This document shows positions 21,725-33,443 of a DNA stretch of 64,000 bases, piece by piece. Source of the DNA: Posidonia oceanica. Taxonomy: Eukaryota; Streptophyta; Magnoliopsida; Alismatales; Posidoniaceae. Under the pieces are notes generated by a model. That model saw only the letters and a program-made list of their open reading frames with translations. It made no database searches and was not told the origin of the DNA. The position numbers and the translations under genes were made by a program. Location of the stretch: NCBI GenBank assembly GCA_037176725.1, contig JAZBRS010000026.1, positions 153,461,501 to 153,525,500 of the forward strand. Reading direction: 5' to 3'. Each line of letters starts with the position of its first letter. The stretch's first letter is position 1.

Positions 21725-24321
21725 TGTAACCGTCTCTTGTGTACGACGCGGGGGCCGCTGCCAAAGCTCGCAGGCGCCCGACCGAAGAGAAAGAAGGCCG
21801 CAGTTAATGGTGTATCCGAGGAGAGTTCGACTCGAGGAAAAAACACCAAAAAAATGACGAAAGATATCAAAAGATAAAGAGTAAGGTCAAGTCTGATTTC
21901 CCCGACGGAGTCACCACTTTACTGTAACCGTCTCTCGCGTACGACGCGGGGGCCGCTGCCAAAGCTCGCAAGCGCCCGGCCGAAGAGAAAGAAGGCTGCA
22001 GTTAATGGTGTATCCGAGGAGAGTTCGACTCGAGGAAAAAACACCAATAAAATGATGAAAGATATCAAAAGATAAAGAGTAAGGTCAAGTCTGATTTCCC
22101 CGACGGAGTCACCACTTTATTGTAACCGTCTCTCGTGTACGACGCGGGGGCTGCTGCCAAAACTCGTAGGCGCCCGACCGAAGAGAAAGAAGGCCACAGT
22201 TAATGGTGTATTCGAGGAGAGTCCGACTCAAGGAAAAACACCAATAAATGACGAAATCAGGGAATGATAAAGTAAACAATGCAAAAAGGGGAGTCGCCAC
22301 CTAGTCTAATTGAGAAAAGCCGGAAGACTGGATGTAAATTAATAGAATGAAAGAAAACCGAAGTGGATCCATGCAAAACGGATGCGACACTAGGTCAATG
22401 CGGTCCAGAGATGGGTAAGGACTCCTGTTACGTGCGGGGAAAGTATTAGGCACCCCCGACATGCTCGAGGAGCGGTCTTTTCTTACGTCATTCCACTCAT
22501 AGTGTGGTTCAATGTAGGCCGAAGGCCAATTAATGTATGCTTACTAGCAAAAGAAGACATGCCATGATAAGTGTAAAAAACAAGAGAATAAAACTCAAAT
22601 AAACATGCATAAATGTTAAATGAAACCAGAGAAATGATAAAACAATGCTAAAATGTAAACAAGCATCATAGATGGGCAATGCAAGGATGAGGAGACCCTG
22701 TCCATGTCAGCAGAGGTCTCTATCAAAAACGTGAGAGCTCGGCGCGGGAGTCGCACGCGAGAGCTCTTCGCATAACAGCCTTCTGGACAGCAGGATCTCA
22801 AGGCCAAAATGTAGGATCAATCCTATTCGATTCGATATGAAACCGATCGAATGAAGTAGGGGGAGTATCCAGGATGGCAGACATGCAATAATATGTAAGA
22901 AACAAGCATAAACAAGGGTCAGAAAAGGGCTGGGAACTATGCCTGAAATCATAATCAAACACACGAGAGGTCCATGCGGGACCTCGGCGCGAGACCGGTC
23001 TGTTCAGATAGAAGACTTTCATCACCCGATTCTGGGCCCGATTCTAAATGAAACATAGCGAAATCAAGCAGGGAAGCACGAGGGCACATCAGGCTACCCG
23101 AACCGGATGAGAACGTGCGATGGCACCACTCGAATCGCCGCCCCACCTTGGCAGTATTGCGCTGGCAATCGCGCAACTCCACCGGCCATAGAGGCGGCTT
23201 GGAGCGCGTGGTCGGCCGTGGGCACACTAAGGAGGATAGAGGGGTCTGCGAAGGACATTCCCAGAGGCTCAAAGTGGCGGGGCGAGGTGGCTACGTGCGC
23301 GATGGCGAGAGGCCATGCGCGAGCAATCTGCCCTCCACAAGAGGCGGCAAAACAGATAAAAAACAAGCAATGCAGCTAAGTAGGAATGTAAATAAAGCTA
23401 GGGAAATAAACACACAACAACAGGGAGTGATTCTACACTAAAAAGAGGCGGTGGATTGCCTACAGAAAGCGCTGTAGGGTTGTCTTCTCTGGCAACAGCG
23501 TTGTTTCCGGCGTGCGATAGGGCAGAGGTTGCAGGGCAGCTATTGAGGTTCTAGAGCAATGGGGAGTGGGCTCACTCACTCACGGGCTCTGGAGGATACT
23601 CGGGCGGCGAGGATTCACGCTGGGGAGACTCGATGGCTAAGAGACGGTCGGAGTTGGGTTTCTCTGATCTCAGATATGAGACGGAGCTGCTCGGAGCTCA
23701 GGGAATCTCAAGGAAGCTCACTGAATGCAAGGGAGGCCGAGAAAAATCCAGGGGAGCCAAGAGGAAGTGTTGGTCGAGAGCTGGTACTATTTTATAGGCC
23801 GACGAAGTGGATTCCTGGGGAGATCGGAGGGAGTTGGATGCTTGGATGTGGGGTCGGATGTGCCACAAACTCAGAGGCACATTCCCAGATCTATGGGAGC
23901 CAATGGGAAGGCATGGATCGGTGGCCCAAGGAGGTCGGACCGCCTGATTTCGCCACTGACACAAGACAAAACGTGAGAGCTCCATGCGAGAGCTCGATGC
24001 AAGTGTCAGTCTGTTAGTTTTCGCCATTGACTCAGGACAAAACACAAGAGCAACACGCGAGAGCTCGACGCAAGATTCATCCTGCAAGTTTTGCTGCCCT
24101 AGTTTCTGAGCCTGTTTCTCTGGTTCGTGGACCATCTGGGGCTATGGTTTTGTGGTATTTGTGGTGTTGGATGTATTGGGGTATGATTGGTGGAGTTTTG
24201 GTGGGTCTAGGTTTGTTTGGGTCTAGGTTTGGGGTTTCAAGAAAAGGTGGGGGCCGCCTTGACTGCTTGCGCTTTCCGGAGCAAACAACCGTCACCTGAC
24301 TTCCAGATTTGGGTGTCTACA
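21725..24321 (-). repeat. Element B LTR, copy 2 (its 5' LTR)
   Basis: Starts TGTAGACACCCAAATC at 24321 on the minus strand and ends next to the PBS. It matches 10609-13048. It holds three 198-bp end units (TGTAACC at 21725, 21923 and 22121 on the plus strand), each separated by a PBS-like CCCCGACGGAGTCACCAC, plus a further GGGGAGTCGCCACC near 22289. The copy-1 LTR has two such units, so the array length differs between copies. Confidence 0.85.
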
Positions 24322-26660
24322 ACAGCAAACCGCCGACGTCAACAGCACGCCTCAGCCATCGTCACGCACCGCTGAACCCACTGGAGCATCCTGTTGGACC
24401 GTCTCCAGCCTCCACGTGCCTTAGCACAACCTCCCGCTCGCCAGACCGCCGCAGCATCACCTTCCTTCTCCGGCGCAGATGGCTGGGCTCAAAGGGCACT
24501 GTAGCATTGTAGCGTTTTAAGTTAAATAGTTTTGATTTAAGTTTATTATTGCATTGCAATCAAGCCCTTATGTTTATTTATATTTGCATTTCAATCCAAC
24601 ATTAATTGAAAAGTCATTTAATTTGCATTTGTAATCATATTGCATTGCATTAAATATCTGCATGTTTTAAGAATTGCATTTAGGTCCAGTCACATGTCAT
24701 CTGTGATTTAAATGTAATTTTAAACCTTATTGCATTGTAATAAAGCCCTGCTTGTTTTAATTTTTACATTTAGGTCCTGTTTACTTTAAACTGTGATTTA
24801 AATGTGAATTTAAAACTTTATTATATTGCAATAAAGTCCTACAAGTTCCAATTATTGCATTTAGTTCCTGTTTACTTTAAACTGTGATTTAATATGCAAT
24901 TTCAAACCTTATTACATTGTAATAAAGTCCAGCAAGTTTGCATTATTGCATTTAGGTCCAATTTGCCTCCAACTGCCATTTAAATGCAATTTTAAACTTT
25001 ATTACATTGCAATAAAGTCCTGTGACTTGTGTTTATTACATTTAAGTCCTTTTTGCATGCATGCATCATTTAAATTGCACTTTAATCATATTGCATTGCT
25101 TTAAATGCCCAATAGTTTTCTAAATTGCATATCAATCCATGTTTTTAAACTGTTGCTTGTTTGCATACCTGTTTAGCTTTGCATTTTAAACCTTGCATGT
25201 TTTCAAAATTACATGTAGGTCCTTATGCCTAGTTTCTTCGTGCTTGCATCCTGCTTTGCATTTAAAACCCAACGGTTAGGTCTAATTGCATGTTAGTCCT
25301 AAAAACTACTGTTGTCTGCTTGCTTGTTTTGCATTGCACTTAGGTCAAGCATGTTTTCAAAACTGCATGTAGGTCCATTTCTTGCATTATTGCATGCATG
25401 TCTTTTAATTAATGTTGCATTCTGCCCTTGCTTGCCTATTGCATTACTGCATTACTTTTTAGCATACAAGTATCCTATTGCGTTGCATTTAGGCCCCTAC
25501 ATTTACTTTAATTGCACTTAGGTCCCTGCATTTGCATTTTTGCATGCATTGCATCCATATGTCATTGCATATAACTCCCTTTGCATCTTTTGAGTATTAT
25601 TAGCCGCATTGCATGTAGGACACTTTGCATTGCACACACATAGGGGCATTTTGCACTTAGACCCCCATTTAGACCACTTTTTCTGGCCCTTGAGCCATCT
25701 GACTTGATTCCTGAATAACTTTTGATCGGACCGTTAGATCTGGTTAAATGATCTTTCATTCTAACCAAAGTTATTTCAGATCAAGTCTCAGATCTTCAAG
25801 ATAAGCCCACCTGAATCACTGCATATCACTCATTGCCTTATCATTTGCATTGCATGCATCGTTTTTGCGATCTGTTTTCTCGTGCATGTAGATTAGGCCT
25901 TATCGCCCCTGCTTTGCTTCTTTTTGCTTGTCGCACACTTGCATTGCATGGTTTTCCGCCCTGCTTTCGTTTCCCCTTTCATGTCACTTGCATTGCATGG
26001 TTTTCATCGCTGTTTTGTTTTATTGCCTGCATTTGCATTAGGGCGATGATGCTTATTGCCTAGGAGTTCTTATGAACCAGGGCTTGCCTGTTCATAACAC
26101 TAGTAGCGCTGCTGAGCACATAGATTGCACGTTTAATTCTCTGCACGCATCTTAGCACTTAGAGCATACATTTGAGCATGTAATTAAGCATTCATGGCAT
26201 TTAGGCATTCATAGCATGCATCTTCCTGCATATGCGAGCGAGAATAGCCTAAGAAAGACCGATTCTTTAGACGTATTGGGGGTGCCTAACACCTTCCCTA
26301 TGCATAACAAGAGTCCTTGCCCTTTCTCTTGGCTCGCAATGACCATTATGCCCTCATCCTAGGCACGAGTCATAGCATTGCATATCATTGCATAACATTG
26401 CATAGCATCACATCCCTTTGCATCCTTTTTGCATGGTTTTGCATGTCTTTCATGCATTTCCCTGATTTTCCTTGTCTCCCAATTTAATAGACACGGTGGC
26501 GACTCTGACTTGTCTTATCTTTCCTTTTTTCCTCTTTTGCCAGCATTTCCGAGTAGAGTTTCCTTCCTTGGATCCAACCGCTAATAGTGAACCTACTTCC
26601 GATCGGTGCACGTGAGCTTTGGCATCGTGCATGGACGATCCGATTTTCAGGATTACTACA
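24322..26660 (+). repeat. Element A LTR, right part, copy 3 (true 3' end)
   Basis: Begins at the B-LTR edge and ends GATTTTCAGGATTACTACA at 26660, matching the 5' LTR end at 1764. The 91-bp repeats are at about 24700-25070. Following bases CAATC would be the right copy of the target duplication; its partner is outside the window. Confidence 0.9.
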
Positions 26661-26880
26661 CAATCATCGTCCACCTCCAAGGAATGAATCAATCAATGAA
26701 TGGAAGCATGGATGGTTGCAAAGACGACCATTTTCAGCTGGGAAGAAGGACTATTTGCTTTTTTGACGCAATAGCCTGCATTCTTTGGCAAATTTGGAAG
26801 GATAGGTGTCACAAGGTGTTTGATGACTTGGAACGAAATCTATCGAGCACTAGATTGGTTGCTAATTCCATATTTAGGAC
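26661..26880 (+). pseudogene. LINE-like fragment, target DNA between elements A and C
   Basis: About 70 codons in one frame, with the words ILWQIWKDRCHKVFDD, resembling the stretch after the zf-RVT domain of plant LINE reverse transcriptases (W-IWK-R-VF). It is cut on the left by the element A LTR end and on the right by the element C LTR start. The apparent ATG at 26606 is in LTR sequence. It could instead be a host RNase-H-like relic; the match is short. Confidence 0.5.
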
Positions 26881-27326
26881 TGTAGAAATCTCATTTTTGC
26901 ATTTCCGAGAGTTAATTAAGGATAGGAAACTTTGAGGCGCCCGAAATCACATAACTAAGAATATTTTACATATATTTCAGATTTTTCATAATCTCTTTAA
27001 AAACATTACTTAATACGAGTTTGTTAACTATTGCACAGTTAATACTCTCGTTAAACTCAAATTAGTGGCAAGTTTGAGTACCTTAACCCTAGAAAAATGT
27101 TTTTATCATTTTATGAAATTTCTGAGATTATTCTGGACTTTTAATACATCTCTTTGGATTAATGAAGAAACTAGGGGAAAACTACAAAAAACTCATTCGT
27201 TGCCTGTAGGACAAGCAACAGGCTTTGTCGCCTCTCTCATTAGCGACAACAGTCGTCACCACCTATATAGGCGACGAATATCCTGAAAATTTCTCACGTA
27301 ATATTTGGTCACCCTGGGCTTTAATA
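26881..27326 (+). repeat. Element C 5' LTR (portion provable by comparison)
   Basis: TGTAGAAATCTCATTTTTGC and the following 446 bp match 63554-64000. The LTR certainly continues, since the 3' copy runs off the window. The right edge is not resolved: I could not find a clear PBS between 27327 and 28726. CCTATATAGG near 27268-27277, in GGCGAC-rich surroundings, is a candidate TATA box and is conserved in the 3' copy (63939-63948). Confidence 0.85.
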
Positions 27327-28726
27327 TATTATCTTGGATTTTCATAAAATGTTTTAATATTATTCCCATGATAATTAATATTACTACAATTTTCCTAGCA
27401 ATTAAATACATGATCTTCTAAAATATATATTTATAGCCTTTTAAAAATAGCAACTAATTTGGGGAAATTCTAGAAAGTTAATGACGCCCACTTTAAAATA
27501 ATATATTTTTATGCTAGATAAAAACTAAAATTTTAAGTTAGTTAACACATTTTAAAATGTTATAACTATATTTAATTTAAAATAATATTAAAAAGTGAGG
27601 ATAAAAAAAAAATCTAAGTAGTTACGAATTTAAAACAATTCCAAAATATCCAAAAAACTAAATAACCTCCTCAACGAAATTATAGAAGATATTTATTTTG
27701 AATTTAGGTTACTTAATAAGTAAGCTTGTGTTTAAATTCAAAATTAATTATAAATGGATTTTCATTATGGAGATAATTTTAAAAATGGATATTAAGTTCT
27801 AAACGGTTTCTAGGTTCATAAAAAATTAGTTTGGGATTTAAATTTGAAATAATTTGAATTTTAAAAGTCAACTCCTCTGGAAGTATTGTTGACTCCTCTC
27901 TTCTCCCTGAGTCAACAATATTCCTTAGTAGATACTTGATTCTCTTGTGCTTTGTGTTTATTTCTTGCTTTGTAGTTTGATAGAACATGACACATAATGA
28001 CAGAATTATAGGTTACGGGCCCTTCTATAGTGAAACAAATCCGCCGCCTAGGCCCTCTTGGTGGACCCTAAGGAAGATCAAAGAGTGGTACCAGAAGAAT
28101 ATTAAAAATCCCATTGTGTGACCTTAGATCCCACGAAGTCAGCCTTATCCTAGTCCTAGGAACTTGAAAGTTGAGAGCACGCAGGTGTAGGTTTAAATCA
28201 ACTAAGTAATTATTCGAACAAAATAAAATTGACGTTTCTGTTTGAAAACCTGTTTGAGGAACAAACTTGTTTAATGTGTGATCTGTCTAGGACAGATTTC
28301 GGTAGTCGAAAGGACAAGCAAGGTGGTCATCTCTCCTACCGGCACTGACCTTCGCCGCCTCTCCCACCAGCGTCGACCTTCATTGCTGTTCCATTAGGCG
28401 AGCTTTGTGCCACACAATGCAGGCACTCCCTAGGTGTTACAGGTGGTCACTTGTATCGCCAATACGTGTGATTTGTGACTTGCTTGCAGGTTGTGATTGG
28501 TTTGTACGCGAAAATACGAGTTGCAAGAACACCAGAGAAGTAACCCTAGTGTTATTGGCTATTTTTTTGAAAGAGTTGTAATTAATTTTCTTCTGTATAT
28601 CATTGCATCGAGTCTGTAATTTCTTTTTCAAAGTACTTGTAATAGTTTAGGGAGTAGAGTCACAAAGGAGTTTAGAAAGACAGGTAACGCTGCCAAGAGA
28701 TCATCAAGTGTGGTTGAGCTCATACA
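27327..28726 (+). other. Element C: rest of 5' LTR and leader
   Basis: A/T-rich, no gene. It contains a 12-13 bp inverted repeat at 27881-27922 (ATTGTTGACTC and GAGTCAACAAT) and a short duplicated block CGCCTCTCCCACC at 28350-28375. It includes the undefined LTR end and PBS. Confidence 0.5.
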
Positions 28727-29843
28727 ATGGAGACCACATCAGGCACAATCCCCACAACATCTACGGCTCAAGCAAATAGGATAACTACAGGGATAATTGA
28801 AAGTCCACCAGTTCCATTCATGCATGGGCCCCCTTTCCTAAGTTCTCATCAAGGCTCGTTAGCTACACCTACGCTGCAAACTATAGGACATACCTACACT
28901 ATGCCACCAAGCCCTACGGTGAATTTTCCAACACAAGGCCTATCAGCACAGTACACCATACAATATTCCGTAGTTCCAGTCTACCCTTCTGTCCAACAAA
29001 CAACACAATTAACATCAAACTTCATTCCACAGCACTACCAGGGGATAATCCAACCACAACCTTTGCCTTCAACCATGCAGCCATGTTAGATACCGACTCA
29101 ACCCTCACCAGTCTCATTGCAATGCAATAGCCCTCAGCAATACCATCCAACTCAAGGATACCAAGTCCAAGGGCAACAAGCCATTCCAGGTCTAGACGTC
29201 AGAAGGATGATTTCAGATACACTTGTAGAAACAAGAGTCACATCTATGGCACCGTTTAGCTTTGACACTTCCAAATTCCCTCATTTTAATCTACTGCCTG
29301 AGTTCAAGATGCCAAAGATGTGAAAATATGATGGGGCTGACGATCTAAGAAACCATTTAGCCACATTTACTATGGATGCTCAACCCTATCGATAGGAGCA
29401 TAGGCTCACCATCTACCTCTTCTTTAAAATACTAGAAGGGGAAGTGCTAAAATGGTTTGACACCCTCACAGTACACAATCTCCGTGACCTCAAAACAATG
29501 GAGGAGGAGTTCTTAAACCAATATAGCCACTACATACCATACAAGCCTACCATAGGAAATCTCACTACGGAAAAGATGAAGCCTAATGAGGATTTTGTCA
29601 CTTTCACTAGCAGATAGAGGGACATGGCTGCTAGATCTCAATGTTACATCTCCAAGAGTCAAGTAGTCGAGATTATTGCCTAGAACATAGGGCAGGATTG
29701 CTAGTTGGTGACTTTCACACATACCCCCAGCTATACGAGCATGTGGCAAGGGTACTCCGTAATAAGGACGACTTACCATTTTTGGAGGTCGAAGGGAAGG
29801 ACAAGAAGAAAACCTCAGGATACACAGTCGAAGGCGTCACTGG
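28727..29843 (+). pseudogene. gag: Element C gag, part 1 (up to the element D insertion)
   Basis: From the ATG at 28727, a Pro/Thr/Gln-rich N-terminus (to about 29200), then the retrotransposon Gag core at 29290-29830: LPEFKMPKM, DLRNHLATFTMDAQPYR, LKWFDTLT, EFLNQYSHYIPYKPTIGNL. Stops occur at 29087 (TAG), 29321 (TGA), 29393 (TAG), 29615 (TAG), 29681 (TAG) and 29699 (TAG). The frame shifts by one near 29695, after which LVGDFHTYPQLYEHVARVL continues in the next frame. The frame reads through ACTGG at 29839-29843 and resumes at 51868 after element D. The protein is clearly diverged from A and D gag. Confidence 0.8.
29839..29843 (+). other. Target-site duplication of element D, left copy
   Basis: ACTGG, repeated at 51868-51872 immediately after the D 3' LTR. 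A perfect 5-bp duplication is what an LTR-element integrase leaves. Confidence 0.95.
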
Positions 29844-31033
29844 TGTAGACACCCCATTCTAACAGCCTGGAAGTTGATGATTTTCTCCTGTAGGTTCGCT
29901 TGGACTCTGGGATGGCACTCTTTTTTAGACTAACCCATTTCTTCCCAAAACCAAACCTAAGACCTTACCTAAACCCCAAAACCCTCAACCCAAGCCTTTT
30001 TGCATATTTTTTAAACCCTTTTAAGGCCCAAGCCCAAGCCCATTTCAGCTTTTGCCTCCTGGCTGTGTTGTACCCTGGAATAGGCAGCGTCCAACGTTGG
30101 ACGTGCCCTATGCTAGCGTCCAATGTTGGACGCGCCCTATGCTAGCGTCCAACGTTGGATGCCTTCTGCTCTAGTGTCCAACGACTCGGTTGCAGCAGCG
30201 GCTGCTCTGCCTCCTTCAGCTCACCTCCCGTCCACTCCATCGCCTCTCTGCACTTACTACCTGTCCCCTCTTGCACTACAGGCCATCTACTACCTTCCAA
30301 GGCCGAGTTACTCCACTTACTAGCCATCTTATTTTCCCTAGCCCATTTTCCGCTCTCTCCCGCTCTCACTGCCAACAGCCGCCTCTGCCAGCCACCTCCA
30401 CGACCTCGCCGGCCGTCTGACACGCCCACCTGCCTCGGCTGACATTCCTCGTGCCTTCCCCTCACCCAAAGCCTCTGCCATTGCCTACAAAGCCTACCAA
30501 TTTTGCCTACAACCACTGCCATTTGCACTTGAACCCAAGTATCAACTTCACAAAACAGCGACCTTCACTCCTTTGCACCAGTCACCACACTTGCTAGAGA
30601 GAAAATTCGACCACTCCAGAGCGTAAAGTGATTATCCACTTCCATCCACGACCTTTCGCTGACCTCTCCGGTGCCCCCAGCTGGCCATGCGACCTCGCCG
30701 GAGTCAGCCCTGCCGCCTACTTCTGCAACGCCGGCAAGAAGCTCGAACCGCCGTTCCAGGCCACAAACAGGTTGGTCATCCATCCCTTGGGTTCATGCGT
30801 GATTGCTTGAGTGTTTCTGGTTGCTTCTCATGCACTTTTGCACTGCACACACCCCTCCTCGCCTTGGTTTTCCGGCCGCGAGGAGGAGGAGATGGGTGGA
30901 GCAATCCACCTGCCTAATCTTGGCACCAAGCATACCACCATGCTTGTTGTCAATCACTCTTGCTTATTAGCAAGCTTTCTTGAAGTTTTGGATCCATCTG
31001 GTCGTGATTCTTGGCCAGGAGGATCTTCAATGT

Positions 31034-32423
31034 GTTGGATGCCCAGGTTGGTGCGTCCAACGTTGGACGCGGCCGTAGCCAGCGTCCAACACCCTGTCTT
31101 GTCTCCTTTTCCTTTGCCTTTGTTTTGAAGCTTGCCATGCTTTGCTATTGCTTTTTTTTTCTGTGAATCCATGCTGCATGCCTTCTTCACTTGTTCTCAG
31201 ATGCTATGCCATGCCTACTTTCTTGTTTGGATCCATGCTTAAATCTTTTTTGCATGCTTTAGTTCTGTCTGCAATCTGCCTGCGTTGGATGCCCGGGTGA
31301 GTCGCGTCCAACGTTGGACGCTGGTTCATCCAACGTCCAACATGTCTGTTAGTTCTATTTTGCTGCCATGCTTGCACCTTGCCTCTTTTTGATATTTATT
31401 CATGATCCGTGTATGCTTAGAGATGCATGGCCCCTATGGCAACCATGCTAGGCTTTCTATTTCCTCTCAAGTTGCATGCTAGCTTTCATAAGTTTTTTTT
31501 ACCTCTTTACTCCTATGCATGTTCTTCCTTTCTTACTTCTCATGGATTATATGCTTGGTGAATGCTTCTTTCTTGATCTGGCATGTCATCAGTAGTTTGC
31601 ATGAATGTTAAATGGGGTTTAGAGCTGAGCTCCCCCTTTTCACAGGTGGGTTTGCATTTTGCAGGCGTTGGACGCTGGGGACTTCAGCGTCCAATGTTGG
31701 ACGCTGCTGTCACCAGCGTCTAACGTTCCTGTTCTTCTACTTTGCTTTTAGATGTTTGCATGTTGCTCTGATATACATGTTTGCATGATTCCTGTGTTCG
31801 TATGCTTGCTTAGCCTTCGTAGCATCTGCTCCTCAACTTCCTTAGTTCATATGCTGATTTCTATGCAAGTTCTTGTGTGTTTGTGCCTCCCAGTGCGTTG
31901 TACGCTGCTGTTCCTAGTGTCCAACATTGGACACTGGTTCAGCTCGCATCCAACGCTCTGGTTGAGCTTCATACCTGGCACATGTTGCAGATGGTGGGTT
32001 TCTTGGTTTCTTTCGTATCCTATGCTTGCATGTCTACCTTATGTCTGTTTTCAGTAGCCCAAATGCATGCTCCAGTATTTTATTTGTCATCTGTATGCTT
32101 ATTTGTCTTGTTTTCCTCTGGCCTGTGTTGGACGCCTGTCTCTCCGGCGTCTAACGTTGGACGCCATGCCCACGGGCGTCCAACACCCTGCTTGTTTCAG
32201 TTGCTGATCCTAGCTTGCATTTTGTTCTGAATCCACTTCTGGTTTGCTGTCTTGTTAGCCCTGCATGTCATGCACCCATTTTGCTGCATTTCTGCATCAG
32301 TATTGCATTCATATAGCTAGAATGCATCCTTTTTCAAAAGTTGCATGCTGTCTGCCTCCAGCAGGTGTTGGACGCTAGCAATGCCAGCGTCCAACGTTGG
32401 ACGCCGGTGTTGCCAGCGTCCAA
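31034..32423 (+). repeat. Six twin-hairpin modules in the D LTR
   Basis: Modules start at about 31034, 31284, 31667, 31897, 32127 and 32367, each about 57-58 bp: GTTGGACGC, spacer, GCGTCCAAC joined directly to GTTGGACGC, spacer, GCGTCCAAC. Each is two abutting hairpins with 9-bp stems; the joint makes the palindrome GCGTCCAACGTTGGACGC. Spacers differ between modules while stems are kept. The 3' LTR has the same set at 49508, 49758, 50141 (shortened), 50342, 50571 and 50811. Confidence 0.9.
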
Positions 32424-32544
32424 TGCTTGCAGTAGGCTGAATTTGATTTTAAAACGTCGACTTGATTTCGTTCGCCGTTTTCCGTGTCTTTTGGCTTCTT
32501 ATGCGTACTGCTACCCCCATGCATGCTACCTGACCCCTGTTTTG

Positions 32545-32765
32545 ATTTTGCACCTCGCTTTTGCATCGTTTTCTGCACTTTTGCATCGTTTTCCGCTCCT
32601 TTGCATTGTTTTCTGTGCCCCTGCATCATTTTCTGCGCCTTTGCATCATTTTCCGTGCCTTTGCATCGCTTTCTGTGCCCCTGCATCGTTTTCCGTGCCT
32701 TTGCATCATTTTTCGCGCTTTTGCCTCATTTTTTGCGCTTTCGCACCGTTTTCCGCGCCTGCTTT
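32545..32765 (+). repeat. 20-bp minisatellite in the D LTR
   Basis: About ten tandem units of the type TTTGCATCGTTTTCCGTGCC, with C/T variation. It is also at 51000-51205 in the 3' LTR, and a short relic is in the solo LTR (18790-18855). The overlapping Phe/Cys/His-rich frames here (32341-32862) are repeat products. Confidence 0.85.
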
Positions 32766-33262
32766 GGTTTGCCCCTTGCATGTCGCTTGCATTGCCTGGT
32801 TTTCCCCGCAGTTTTGTTTTATTGCCTCCATCTGCATTAGGGCTATGATGCTTACTGCCTAGGAGTTCTCACGAACCAGGGTTCGCCCAGTTCGGAACAC
32901 TAGCAGTGCTACTGAGCACATAGATAGTACGTTTATTTCCCATGCATAGCAATCAGACATTCATTGCATTTAGGCATTAGGCAAGCATCTTCCTGCATTA
33001 GCGCGCGAGATTGCCTAGGAAAGACTGACTCTCGGACGTATCGGGGGTGCCTAACACCTTCCCCGTGCGTAACAGGAGTCCTTGCCCTTTCTCTTGGCCT
33101 GCATCGACCTTTCCTTCATCCTAGGCATGAGTCATAGCATAGCATAGCATAGCATCGCATTGTGTTGCATCGCATCCCTTTGCCCCCTCTTTGCATCTGG
33201 TTTTGCATGTCTTTTCATGCTTTACCCTCGGTTTTCCCTGTCTCCCAATTCAATAGACCTGG

Positions 33263-33272
33263 TGGCGACTCC
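33263..33272 (+). other. PBS-like sequence inside the D LTR
   Basis: TGGCGACTCC occurs 163 bp before the true PBS, in the context AATAGACCTGG. It is at the same relative position as in the A LTR (1605). Confidence 0.7.
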
Positions 33273-33425
33273 GATTTGTCTTATCATTTCTTTTTCTTCT
33301 TTTGCCAGCGTTTCCGAGTCGAGTTTCTTCCCTCGGATCCTGCCGCATATAGTGAGCCTATTTTGATTGGTGCATGCGAGCTTTTGGCATTGTGCATGGA
33401 CGATCAGAATTCAGGATTACTACAG

Positions 33426-33443
33426 TGGCGACTCTGCTGGGGA
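33426..33443 (+). other. Primer binding site of element D
   Basis: TGGCGACTCTGCTGGGGA, one base after the LTR end TACTACA. Identical to the site in element A. Confidence 0.9.

Larger units (their letters stand above)
15358..24321 (-). mobile_element. Element B: inverted gag-only Tat/Ogre-type element
   Basis: Read on the minus strand: LTR 24321-21725, PBS 21718-21701, leader to about 20724, gag 20723-17847 (with a solo LTR inserted), then untranslated sequence to 15358, where the element is cut off before its polypurine tract and second LTR. It shares leader, gag tail, donor site, hairpins and motif family with element A but has diverged in gag. No pol genes. The lone B-LTR at 10609-13048 is probably its lost 3' LTR or a relative of it. 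Confidence 0.75.
1..26660 (+). mobile_element. Element A complex: gag-only Tat/Ogre-type LTR retrotransposon with a nested inverted element B
   Basis: The 5' LTR end, PBS, leader, gag and long untranslated part read on the plus strand from 1 to about 9906, followed by A-type LTR sequence interrupted by element B. The last A-LTR copy ends at 26660 in GATTACTACA, the same type of end as the 5' copy at 1764, and is followed by LINE-like DNA. No protease, reverse transcriptase or integrase can be found in any frame, so A is non-autonomous, like the gag-only elements called TR-GAG in the literature (from memory). The left end and its target duplication lie outside the window. The internal order is rearranged; see the separate entries. 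Confidence 0.75.
29844..33424 (+). repeat. Element D 5' LTR, 3581 bp
   Basis: Edges are set by comparison with the 3' LTR, the adjoining PBS and the target duplication. It contains three GTCCAACGTTGGAC-type palindromes near 30088-30160, six twin-hairpin modules (31034-32423), a 20-bp minisatellite (32545-32765) and the conserved LTR motif (33040-33090). Frames in 30123-30917 lie in a GC-rich stretch and are not recognisable proteins. Confidence 0.95.

Noticed and set aside
28490..28726. PBS for element C
   Set aside because: I looked for TGG-type tRNA complements after a CA end between 27327 and 28726 and found none convincing, so the LTR end is left open.
30123..30917. Possible captured host exon in the D LTR (GC-rich frames)
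   Set aside because: The region is part of both LTRs, frames are open on both strands because of base composition, and no protein family is recognised.
32341..32862. Cys/Phe/His-rich ORFs in the D LTR (also 50786-51307)
   Set aside because: They coincide with the 20-bp minisatellite and LTR sequence; the paired copy in the other LTR shows the same artefact.
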